Source: Bacteroidales bacterium (GTDB lineage: Bacteria; Bacteroidota; Bacteroidia; Bacteroidales; UBA932). Taken from it: 64,000 bases of DNA. The DNA is taken from positions 1 to 64,000 of the forward strand of contig JAFZWC010000073.1 of the NCBI GenBank assembly GCA_017617475.1, written 5' to 3'. The notes below the pieces were generated by a model. The model saw nothing but the letters and a program-made list of their open reading frames with translations, made no database searches and was not told where the DNA came from. Both the position numbers and the translations under genes were made by a program. This document shows, one piece after another, positions 57,375 to 64,000 of this stretch; position 1 is the first letter of the stretch, and each line of letters opens with the position of its first letter.

Positions 57375-59828
57375 ATGAAACGCTTGCTGCTTACGGTGGC
57401 CGCCCTGCTGGTGGCGCTGCTTTCCCGGGCCGAAGGATGGGTCCGGATCAACCAATTGGGCTATCTGCCCCAGGCCACCAAAGTGGCGGTATACATGGGC
57501 TCCCAGGCGCCCGGCCAGTTCACGCTGGTGGACGCTTACACCGGCGCGGAGGTTTTCCGGGCCGATGCCCGCCCCACGGGCCCTCTGGGGCAAATGGCGG
57601 CTACCGCAAGGCTGGATTTCAGCGCCTTCCAGACCCCTGGCGCATACCGCATCGTGGCGGGGGACGGCACCTCGGAGACCTTTCCCATCGGCCCCCAGGT
57701 GTATGAAGGAGCGGCCGATTTCGTGCTTAATTACATGCGGCAGCAGCGTTGCGGCTGGAATCCTTTCCTGAAGGACAGTTGCCACACCAAGGACGCCATT
57801 ATTATTTACCATCCCACCAAGAGCGGCCAGCATCTGGATGTGCGCGGCGGCTGGCACGACGCCTCCGACTGCCTGCAGTACACCACTACCACGGCCAATG
57901 CCATCTACCAGATGGCATACGCCTATGAAACCAACCCCGAAGCCTTCGGGGACGCTTACCAGACCGACGGAACGCCCGGCGCCAACGGCATCCCGGACAT
58001 CGTGGACGAGATTCGCTGGGGCCTGGACTGGCTGGACCGCATGAACCCGGAGCCCGGAGAGTTCTACAACCAGCTGGCCGATGACCGCGACCACGTGGGC
58101 ATGCGCCGTCCGCCGGAAGACCAGGCCGACTACGGCTGGGGCAAGGGCGGAGCACGTCCGGTCTATTACTGCACCGGCGAGCCTCAGCAGCAAGGCCGTA
58201 ACGGCGGCGTGAACATTACCACGGGCAAGGCTTCCATCGTGGGCAAATATGCCTCGTCCTTCTCCATCGGCAGCCGCGTGCTGGAGCCCTTCTACCCCGA
58301 ACTGGCCGCCCGTATCAAGGCCAAGGCGGCCGATGCCTGGCAAACCGGCAAGGCTTTCCCCGGCTTCCACCAGACCGCCTCGGTGGTGAGCCCGTACATC
58401 TACGAGGAAACCAACTGGGTGGACGACATGGAACTGGCCGGCGTGGAAATGTACCGCCTTACCGGCGACCGTAAGTACCTCATGGAAGCCGTGGAATACG
58501 GCCGTCAGGAGCCCGTCACACCCTGGATGGGGGCCGACAGTGCCCGCCACTACCAGTGGTACCCCTTCATGAACATGGGCCATGTTCAGCTGGCTTCGGA
58601 GGGTAAGGAAGAGTTCGTGCGTAACCTTCGCAGCGGCATCGCCCGCGTGTTGGACCGCGCACAGGGTTCTCCGTTCCTTTACGGCATTCCCAATATCTGG
58701 TGCTCCAACAACCTCACCACGGCCATGCTGTCCCAGTGCATCCTGTACCGGCAACTCACCGGCGACCGCACCTTCGAGGAAATGGAGGGCGCGCTGCGGG
58801 ACTGGCTCTTCGGCTGCAACCCCTGGGGCGTGAGCATGATAGTGGAACTGCCCAAGGGCGGAACTTATCCGCTTCAGCCCCATTCTTTCATTATTAATTA
58901 TAAGCTGGGAAATACCACCGGCGGCCTGGTGGACGGCCCGGTGTACGACACCATTTTCAACTCCCTGTTGGGAATCAGCACGGAAGGCGGCAACAACTAC
59001 GATCAGTTCCAGCCCGGCCGCATGGTGTACCACGATTCCACGCACGACTACTCCACCAACGAGCCCACCATGGACGGCACGGCCAGCCTTACGTTCCCGT
59101 TGTCGGCCTATCAGATGGAAGGCCGCCAGCAGGCCCGCCGCAACGTGATGTTCCAGGGTGGCATAGTGCGCACGGACCCTTCCCAAAAGCGCATTTCGCT
59201 GGTTTTCACGGCGGCCGACAAGGCCGATGGCGCCGCCTCTATCCGCGCCACCCTGAAGCGCTTCGGCATCAAGGGCGCGTTCTTCTTTACGGGTGAGTTT
59301 TATGAGAAATTCCCGGAGGTGGTGAAGGATTTACTGGCCGACGGCCACTACGTGGGCAGCCACAGCTACGGCCACCTGCTCTACGCCCCCTGGGGCAATC
59401 GGGATTCCCTCCTGGTCACCCGCGAGGAGTTCGAGGCCGATATCCGCAAGAGCTATGAGGTAATGGCACCCTTCGGCATTACGCCGGCATCGGCCCCCCT
59501 CTTTATGCCGCCGTACGAGTATTATAACGCCGCCATCGCCTCCTGGGCCCGTTCCATGGGCCTGACGCTGGTCAATTACACCAACGGCACCTATACCAAC
59601 GGAGACTACACCACGCCCGACATGAAGAACTACTACAGCAGCAAGTTCATCATGGACAAGGTGCTTTCCGTAGAGAAAGCTTCGGGCCTGAACGGGCACA
59701 TCATGCTCATCCATCTGGGCACCGAGGACGCCCGCACAGACAAGTTCTACGCCAAGCTCCCGGAGCTGATCCGCACCCTCAAGCGCCGTGGCTACGAATT
59801 CGTTCCGCTCACCGAGGCAATTAAATAA
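57375..59828 (+). CDS. GH9 glycoside hydrolase fused to a polysaccharide deacetylase domain
   Basis: An exported two-enzyme protein of 817 residues. Signal peptide to about 19; CelD_N-like Ig domain about 20-105 (WVRINQLGYLPQATKVAVYM); GH9 (alpha/alpha)6 barrel about 110-580 with GGWHDASDC (Asp162, Asp165; the catalytic base region) and STNEPTMDGTAS (Glu563, proton donor region); NodB-type deacetylase about 605-815. In the deacetylase, motif 1 reads VFTAADKADG (Asp615) instead of the usual TFDDG, while motif 2 HSYGH (His663, His667) is intact. GH9 usually cleaves beta-1,4-glucans; with a deacetylase it may act on an acetylated or N-acetylated beta-glycan. It starts 9 bases after the lipoprotein gene. 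Confidence 0.85.
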   Translation: MKRLLLTVAALLVALLSRAEGWVRINQLGYLPQATKVAVYMGSQAPGQFTLVDAYTGAEVFRADARPTGPLGQMAATARLDFSAFQTPGAYRIVAGDGTSETFPIGPQVYEGAADFVLNYMRQQRCGWNPFLKDSCHTKDAIIIYHPTKSGQHLDVRGGWHDASDCLQYTTTTANAIYQMAYAYETNPEAFGDAYQTDGTPGANGIPDIVDEIRWGLDWLDRMNPEPGEFYNQLADDRDHVGMRRPPEDQADYGWGKGGARPVYYCTGEPQQQGRNGGVNITTGKASIVGKYASSFSIGSRVLEPFYPELAARIKAKAADAWQTGKAFPGFHQTASVVSPYIYEETNWVDDMELAGVEMYRLTGDRKYLMEAVEYGRQEPVTPWMGADSARHYQWYPFMNMGHVQLASEGKEEFVRNLRSGIARVLDRAQGSPFLYGIPNIWCSNNLTTAMLSQCILYRQLTGDRTFEEMEGALRDWLFGCNPWGVSMIVELPKGGTYPLQPHSFIINYKLGNTTGGLVDGPVYDTIFNSLLGISTEGGNNYDQFQPGRMVYHDSTHDYSTNEPTMDGTASLTFPLSAYQMEGRQQARRNVMFQGGIVRTDPSQKRISLVFTAADKADGAASIRATLKRFGIKGAFFFTGEFYEKFPEVVKDLLADGHYVGSHSYGHLLYAPWGNRDSLLVTREEFEADIRKSYEVMAPFGITPASAPLFMPPYEYYNAAIASWARSMGLTLVNYTNGTYTNGDYTTPDMKNYYSSKFIMDKVLSVEKASGLNGHIMLIHLGTEDARTDKFYAKLPELIRTLKRRGYEFVPLTEAIK

Positions 59829-59830
59829 CG

Positions 59831-59859
59831 AAAAAAGGCAGCCCTGGGCTGTCTTTTTT
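59831..59859 (+). terminator. Rho-independent terminator after the GH9-deacetylase gene
   Basis: AAAAAAGGCAGCC pairs with GGCTGTCTTTTTT (one G.U pair) two bases after the stop codon. The A-run/T-run symmetry lets it also terminate the convergent tRNA transcript. Confidence 0.9.
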
Positions 59860-59862
59860 GTG

Positions 59863-59950
59863 CGGAGAGACCGAGATTCGAACTCGGGATACCCTTTTGG
59901 AGTATACACGCTTTCCAGGCGTGCCTCTTAAGCCACTCGAGCATCTCTCC
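59863..59950 (-). tRNA. tRNA-Ser (GGA anticodon)
   Basis: An 88-base class II tRNA on the minus strand. The acceptor stem GGAGAGA (59944-59950) pairs with TCTCTCC; the anticodon stem-loop is CACGC-CTGGAAA-GCGTG, giving anticodon GGA; the long variable arm TATACTCCAAAAGGGTAT is typical of tRNA-Ser; the T-loop is GTTCGAATC. The discriminator base is G. CCA is not encoded. Confidence 0.95.
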
Positions 59951-59979
59951 AAGTTGACTTCCCGCGAAAAACGGGACTG

Positions 59980-59987
59980 CAAAGATA
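59980..59987 (-). promoter_or_regulatory. Putative -7 element for tRNA-Ser
   Basis: The minus strand reads TATCTTTG, 29 bases upstream of the tRNA 5' end, matching TAnnTTTG. Confidence 0.5.
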
Positions 59988-60062
59988 AGAACTTTTTGAT
60001 TAATCGCAAAATCTACAGGAAAATTTCGTAAATTGCGCGACTTTTTGAAAGGGATAGATATT

Positions 60063-61208
60063 ATGGAGATTCAACTGCAACGTCAGGACGTTCCTGTCCT
60101 TCTTCTTACCGGTTACCTTGGAAGTGGCAAGACCACGCTTCTTAACCGCATTCTTTCCAATAAGAAAGGCATTAAGTTCGCCGTTATTGTGAACGATATC
60201 GGCGAGGTGAACATTGACGCCAGCCTCATCGAGAAAGGCGGCATTGTGGGTGGAACCGACGACAGTCTGGTGGCCCTGCAGAACGGCTGCATCTGCTGCA
60301 CCCTCAAGATGGACCTGGTGGCCCAGCTGGCCGATCTTACATCGGCCCGCAAGTTCGACTACATTGTGATTGAGGCCAGCGGCATCTGCGAGCCCGCCCC
60401 CATTGCCCAGACCATCAGCACCATGCCCGCCCTGGCTCCTCAGGCCGTGCGGAACGGTGCGCCCTATGTGGACTGCATCGCCACGGTGGTGGACGCCTTG
60501 CGCATGAAGGACGAGTTCGACAGCGGCGCCGCCCTCCAGAAAGAGGACATCGGCGAGGACGACCTGGAGCGCCTGGTCATCGAGCAGATCGAGTTCTGCA
60601 ACATCGTAATCCTGAACAAAGCGGCCGATATCACCCCCGACGAGCTGGGTAAACTCCGCGGCATAGTGAAGACCATCAATCCCGGCGCCAAGGTGCTGGA
60701 ATGCAACTACGGCGACGTGGACCTGGACGAGATTATCTACACCGGCATGTTCGACTTTGACGCCGTGGCCACCTCGGCCGCATGGATTGCCGCCATCGAA
60801 GGCGAAGACGAGGAAGAAGAGGCCGAAGGCGAAGCCCTGGAGTACGGCATCGACACCTACGTGTACACCCGCCGTCCGGCCCTGGACCTGAACAAGTTCG
60901 ACCACATGGTAGCCACCAAATGGCCTTCCAACATCATCCGCGCCAAGGGTCTGTGCTACTTCTCCAACGACACGGACAAGTGCTTCCTCTTTGAGCAGGC
61001 CGGCCGCCAGAAAACCCTCAAGGACTGCGGCCTCTGGTTCGCCACCATGCCGGAAGACGAGCTTCAGGAAATGATGAACCGCGACCGCAAGCTCCGCGCC
61101 GACTGGGACCCCCAGTACGGAGACCGCATGCAGAAGATCGTATTCATCGGCCAAAACCTGGACAAACCAGCCCTGGAACAGCTGATGGACAGCTGCCTTG
61201 CTGACTAA
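60063..61208 (+). CDS. COG0523/CobW-family GTP-binding protein (putative metallochaperone)
   Basis: A cytoplasmic G3E-family P-loop GTPase of 381 residues. Seen: Walker A GYLGSGKTTLLNRIL, VIVNDIGEVNID, the metal-binding GCICC (CxCC) motif after VALQNGC, IEASGICEPAPI, and the NKAAD guanine-specificity motif. The C-terminal CobW_C-like half includes KWPSNIIRAKGLCYFSND. Members deliver zinc or other metals to client enzymes. The usual His-rich loop is replaced here by an acidic run (EDEEEEAEGE, about 254-263). The ATG at 60063 starts a compact N-terminus; an ATG at 60033 would add ten residues. No zinc-uptake-regulator site was recognised upstream. Confidence 0.88.
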   Translation: MEIQLQRQDVPVLLLTGYLGSGKTTLLNRILSNKKGIKFAVIVNDIGEVNIDASLIEKGGIVGGTDDSLVALQNGCICCTLKMDLVAQLADLTSARKFDYIVIEASGICEPAPIAQTISTMPALAPQAVRNGAPYVDCIATVVDALRMKDEFDSGAALQKEDIGEDDLERLVIEQIEFCNIVILNKAADITPDELGKLRGIVKTINPGAKVLECNYGDVDLDEIIYTGMFDFDAVATSAAWIAAIEGEDEEEEAEGEALEYGIDTYVYTRRPALDLNKFDHMVATKWPSNIIRAKGLCYFSNDTDKCFLFEQAGRQKTLKDCGLWFATMPEDELQEMMNRDRKLRADWDPQYGDRMQKIVFIGQNLDKPALEQLMDSCLAD

Positions 61209-61209
61209 A

Positions 61210-61243
61210 AAAACGGCCCGTGCTTCCCAGCAGGGGCCGTTTT
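61210..61243 (+). terminator. Rho-independent terminator after the COG0523 gene
   Basis: AAAACGGCCC pairs perfectly with GGGCCGTTTT; a small inner GCT/AGC helix caps the loop. It begins right after the stop codon and may also serve the convergent cyclophilin gene. Confidence 0.88.
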
Positions 61244-61311
61244 CATTCTAACCTAAAAACTTAACCTATTAAAAAACTATTCGTCTTTATATCTGCAAAT
61301 ACTGTGCCGGA

Positions 61312-61992
61312 TTATTTGCTATTTAGCTCTTTATTAGGCTTGATGGTAATAATTTTCACATCGTCTATGGGGCGGTCCATCCGGTCAGTGGGCTGGGCGG
61401 CAATGCGGTCGATCACGTGCAGTCCGGCGATGGTTTCTCCGAATACCGTGTATTCACCGTCCAGATGGGTGCAGTGGTCGGGATCCTGGACCAGATAGAA
61501 CTGGGAGCCCGAAGACTCCTTGAACGGGTTGGCCAGGTCTCCCTGCCGGGCGGCGGCCAGGGCGCCTTTCACGTGCGTATGGAGGGGATTGCCTTCGGCA
61601 TCCCTCATCTCGGCCTTGATGGTGTAGCTGGGGCCGCCTTCTCCCCACTGGGCCACCAGGGAGGTGTCACGGGTGAAGGGGTCTCCGCCCTGGATTACGA
61701 ATCCGTTGATGACGCGGTGGAACAGGAGGTTGTCGTAATAGCCGGCGAGGGCCAGTTTGGCAAAGTTGTCGCGGTGGAGGGGCGTGTCCTTGAACAGGCG
61801 CACGCGGATGGTGCCCTCACTGGTGACAATGTCAAAGACAGGCTCTTCGGGCAGGGCCTGGGCGGCCTTGACGGCGGCCAGGCTGTCCTGGGCCGTGAGG
61901 TCTACGGTAACATTTTGTCCGCTGCGGGTTTTGCAGGAGGCCACTAAAAGACAGGTGGTCAGAGCAATAAATAATAGTTTTTTCATCATCAT
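61312..61992 (-). CDS. Cyclophilin-type peptidyl-prolyl isomerase lipoprotein
   Basis: A periplasmic-side folding catalyst of 226 residues. Lipobox LVASC (Cys20). The cyclophilin domain begins about residue 52 (VFDIVTSEGTIRVRLFKDTP) and contains FHRVINGFVIQGGDP (91-105; the catalytic Arg93 and the conserved Gln-Gly-Gly), SSGSQFYLVQDPDHCTHLDG and YTVFGETIAGLHVIDRIA. The domain is complete. Three ATGs in a row (MMMKK) make the start uncertain by two residues. Monocistronic; a TTCGCTTCGCTCAG repeat lies 12 bases upstream of its start. Confidence 0.9.
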   Translation of the reverse strand: MMMKKLLFIALTTCLLVASCKTRSGQNVTVDLTAQDSLAAVKAAQALPEEPVFDIVTSEGTIRVRLFKDTPLHRDNFAKLALAGYYDNLLFHRVINGFVIQGGDPFTRDTSLVAQWGEGGPSYTIKAEMRDAEGNPLHTHVKGALAAARQGDLANPFKESSGSQFYLVQDPDHCTHLDGEYTVFGETIAGLHVIDRIAAQPTDRMDRPIDDVKIITIKPNKELNSK

Positions 61993-62004
61993 CTTCTAAA
62001 TAAA

Positions 62005-62054
62005 ACAGATTCTTCGCTTCGCTCAGAATGACAGAGAGTCTACACAGAATGACA
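62005..62054. repeat. Interspersed repeat, single-arm copy plus a partial repeat
   Basis: 62005-62033 matches the left arm of the palindrome at 12823-12899 (CAGATTCTTCGCTTCGCTCA and following GAATGACA). A short partial copy, CAGAATGACA, follows at 62045-62054. The complementary arm is absent. It lies between two divergent genes. Confidence 0.8.
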
Positions 62055-62073
62055 GTTATTTCACAAAATTAAC

Positions 62074-62081
62074 TAATTTTG
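62074..62081 (+). promoter_or_regulatory. Putative -7 element for the flippase gene
   Basis: TAATTTTG matches TAnnTTTG and lies eight bases before the ATG at 62090, giving a very short leader. Confidence 0.45.
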
Positions 62082-62089
62082 TATTAAAT

Positions 62090-63523
62090 ATGGCAAACCC
62101 GTTGAAACAATTGGCAGGGGAGACCGCCATTTACGGCTTCAGCTCCATTCTGGCCAGGATTCTGAACTTCCTGTTCGTCCCTTTGTATACCCGTACGCTT
62201 ACGCAGATGCAGTACGGGGTGGTGACGGAGTTCATGGCCTACATTGCCATCCTGCAGGTGGTTCTGGTGCTGGGATTGGAGACGGGTTGCTTCCGTTATG
62301 CCAACAAGGATGGGGAAGACCCCCGCAAGGTGTATTCCGGCGCGCTAATCGCTGTCTTCGGCCTTAATCTGGCCTTTCTGGCTTGCATGGTGGCCTTTTC
62401 CGGCCCCTTATCGGCCGCCATGGGGTATGTGGGATACAAGCGTCTCATCATTTACGTGGCTTCCATCCTCTTCTGCGACAGCATCACCGCCATCCTCTTC
62501 GCCAAGCTCCGGCAGGAGCACAAGGCCGTGAAGTTTGCCGTGCTCAAGACCGTGAAGATTCTTACGGAGACGTGCGCCAACCTGGTGCTGTTCTTCGTGT
62601 ATCCCGCCCAGCCGGACTTTACCTATCCCATCTTTGCCATTCTCATCAGCTGCGTGCTGTGCCTGTTCCTCTTTGTTCCGGATATCGTGCGGCTTAAGCT
62701 GGTTTGGGACGGCGGGCTGGTCAAGCGCATGCTACTGTATTCGCTGCCGCTCATGATTGCAGCCCTGCCGGGCGTGGCCAACGACTTCCTGGACCGGGTG
62801 CTGTTCCGCTTCTTCGACACTTCGTCGGCCCAATGGCAGGCCACGCTGGGCGTGTACCAGGCGGCGGTGAAACTGGCCGTGATAATGAACCTCTTCATCC
62901 AGATGTTCCGCTATGCGGCCGAGCCTTTCTTCTTCCAGCGCGCCAAGGACAAGGGTTCCAAGGAACTGTACGCCGTGGTCATGGAGTACTTCACGGCATT
63001 TTGCGGCCTGGTGCTGCTGGGTGTGGTGGGGTACATTGACATTATCTCGCTGTTTTTGGGGCGGGACTTCCGCATGGGAATCGGCGTTGTGCCCATCATG
63101 CTGCTTAGCTATATGCTGCTGGGCATGCTCTTTAACGTGTCCATGTGGTACAAGCTGTCCGGCAAAACCGACATGGCCATCTGGATTACCCTGGCGGGCC
63201 TGCTGGTGACCACGGTGGTGAACGTGGTGTTCATGCCGCGCTTTTCCTACTGGGCATCGGCCTTCGGGCACCTGGCCAGCTATCTGGTGATGTTTGTCCT
63301 GAGCGCATGGCTGGGCTCCAAGTACTATCCCATTCCCTACAAGTGGAAGCGCATCGGCATTATCTTCCTCCTGATGGGACTTACTTATGCCGGCCTGTAT
63401 TTCTGCGACCTCCGCGCGGGTTCTATGCTTCCCAAGCTGGCGGTGAATACCTTGCTCATCGGCACTTATGGCGTTGTTTCCTGGGTGCTGCTTCGCCGTC
63501 GGCCAATAATGAATAATCAATAA
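62090..63523 (+). CDS. Wzx-like polysaccharide flippase (MOP superfamily)
   Basis: An inner-membrane lipid-linked oligosaccharide flippase of 477 residues with about 12-14 hydrophobic segments. The N-terminus MANPLKQLAGETAIYGFSSI and LFVPLYTRTLTQMQYGVVTE is typical of Bacteroidetes polysaccharide biosynthesis proteins in the Wzx/RfbX group. FFFQRAKDKGSKELYAVVME and the conserved ILFCDSITAILFAKLRQEHK segment also fit. No glycosyltransferases are next to it in the window, so this may be a housekeeping O-antigen, capsule or lipid-linked-glycan flippase. The GH20 gene follows 11 bases later, apparently in the same transcript. Confidence 0.87.
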   Translation: MANPLKQLAGETAIYGFSSILARILNFLFVPLYTRTLTQMQYGVVTEFMAYIAILQVVLVLGLETGCFRYANKDGEDPRKVYSGALIAVFGLNLAFLACMVAFSGPLSAAMGYVGYKRLIIYVASILFCDSITAILFAKLRQEHKAVKFAVLKTVKILTETCANLVLFFVYPAQPDFTYPIFAILISCVLCLFLFVPDIVRLKLVWDGGLVKRMLLYSLPLMIAALPGVANDFLDRVLFRFFDTSSAQWQATLGVYQAAVKLAVIMNLFIQMFRYAAEPFFFQRAKDKGSKELYAVVMEYFTAFCGLVLLGVVGYIDIISLFLGRDFRMGIGVVPIMLLSYMLLGMLFNVSMWYKLSGKTDMAIWITLAGLLVTTVVNVVFMPRFSYWASAFGHLASYLVMFVLSAWLGSKYYPIPYKWKRIGIIFLLMGLTYAGLYFCDLRAGSMLPKLAVNTLLIGTYGVVSWVLLRRRPIMNNQ

Positions 63524-63534
63524 TCCATAACCAT

Positions 63535-64000
63535 ATGAAAAAACTAACCATTCTTTTTGCTGCGCTGGCCGTGATGGCCTGCGCCAAACCTGTTGCACAG
63601 GAGTTCCATGTAATCCCCATGCCGGCCGAGGTAAACATCGCCGAGGGTGTCTTCTGCGTCAAGGGTGCCGCCTACGACATGGACGAAAACGTGGATCCGG
63701 CCTCCCAGGATGCCATCCTCCGCTTTGTCCACGCCCTGGAAACCGTTACCGGCACCAAGTGCAAGATTGCCCAGGGCGGTATTGAGTTTGCCGTCAACTT
63801 CGACCTCGCTCCCGAGCAGTACGTGATTGACATCACGCCCAAGGGCGCCCGCGTGGAAGCTTTGGATCTCAACGGCTTTGTGTACGCCTGCGAAACCCTC
63901 AAGCAGATGCTGCCCGCCGCCATCTATGGAAACAAGAAGGCCGATGCCGACTGGGTGCTCCCTTGCGGCCACATCGAGGACCAGCCCCGTTTTGCCTACC
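63535..64000 (+). CDS. GH20 beta-N-acetylhexosaminidase, N-terminal part (runs off the window)
   Basis: The first 155 residues of an exported hexosaminidase. The signal MKKLTILFAALAVMAC has a possible lipobox (VMAC). FHVIPMPAEVNIAEGVFCVK is the typical opening of the GH20b (beta-hexosaminidase N-terminal) domain. QYVIDITPKGARVEALDLNG, FVYACETLKQMLPAAIYGN and CGHIEDQPRFAY lead into the catalytic barrel, which lies beyond base 64000, so active-site residues cannot be checked. It would release terminal GlcNAc/GalNAc, in keeping with the GH92 and GH29 enzymes. Confidence 0.88.
   Translation, partial: MKKLTILFAALAVMACAKPVAQEFHVIPMPAEVNIAEGVFCVKGAAYDMDENVDPASQDAILRFVHALETVTGTKCKIAQGGIEFAVNFDLAPEQYVIDITPKGARVEALDLNGFVYACETLKQMLPAAIYGNKKADADWVLPCGHIEDQPRFAY

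Overview
ORGANISM. The window comes from a GC-rich member of the Bacteroidales, probably an uncultured gut or rumen lineage. The signs are four SusC/SusD pairs, many SPII lipoproteins, Bacteroidetes-type promoters (TAnnTTTG at -7, TTG or TTTG about 19-21 bp upstream), absence of Shine-Dalgarno sequences, and host-glycan enzymes. A species cannot be named from the sequence alone.

LAYOUT. 1-471: 3' part of metK, carrying an in-frame TAG. 590-11725 (+): TonB receptor, OB-fold/BACON lipoprotein, NUC1-type nuclease, EEP-family nuclease/phosphatase, carboxypeptidase-regulatory beta-barrel protein and the M3 peptidase Dcp; the first five look like a nucleic-acid scavenging locus. 11836-15834 (-): CBM9-like lipoprotein, GH92 alpha-mannosidase and mannose-6-phosphate isomerase. 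16071-22112 (+): SusC/SusD pair 1 and a secreted protein. 22150-23523 (-): GH29 fucosidase. 23714-29603 (+): SusC/SusD pair 2 and a GHL10-like glycosidase. 29693-35940 (-): AGE epimerase, sugar MFS transporter, FAD oxidoreductase, HGSNAT-like acyltransferase and Tat metallophosphoesterase. 36001-42646 (+): DUF4434 protein and SusC/SusD pair 3. 42734-44213: two toxin-antitoxin modules (MntA/HepT and HicAB). 44250-50486: TonB receptor / DUF4249 / MG2-plug operon. 50588-55657: SusC/SusD pair 4. 55942-57365: HigBA with a coupled lipoprotein. 57375-59828: GH9 fused to a polysaccharide deacetylase. 59863-64000: tRNA-Ser(GGA), COG0523 GTPase, cyclophilin lipoprotein, Wzx-like flippase and the start of a GH20 hexosaminidase.

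HOW IT WORKS TOGETHER. GH92, GH29, GH20, the AGE epimerase, the sugar porter and ManA suit harvesting of mannose-, fucose- and HexNAc-rich host glycans, with four SusCD pairs importing oligosaccharides. No PUL-type regulator (HTCS, SusR or ECF/anti-sigma) lies in the window.

MOST UNUSUAL. (1) Three copies of a 110-111 bp palindrome with exactly 51-nt arms (11726-11836, 29604-29713, 33399-33508); the last two bracket a three-gene cassette. (2) Five terminators that share a C.A mismatch at the same place in an otherwise variable stem. (3) Three toxin-antitoxin modules next to those terminators or carrying palindromic operators in nearly leaderless promoters, with MntA/HepT sitting between two near-identical terminators. 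(4) A putative outer-membrane nucleic-acid utilisation locus.
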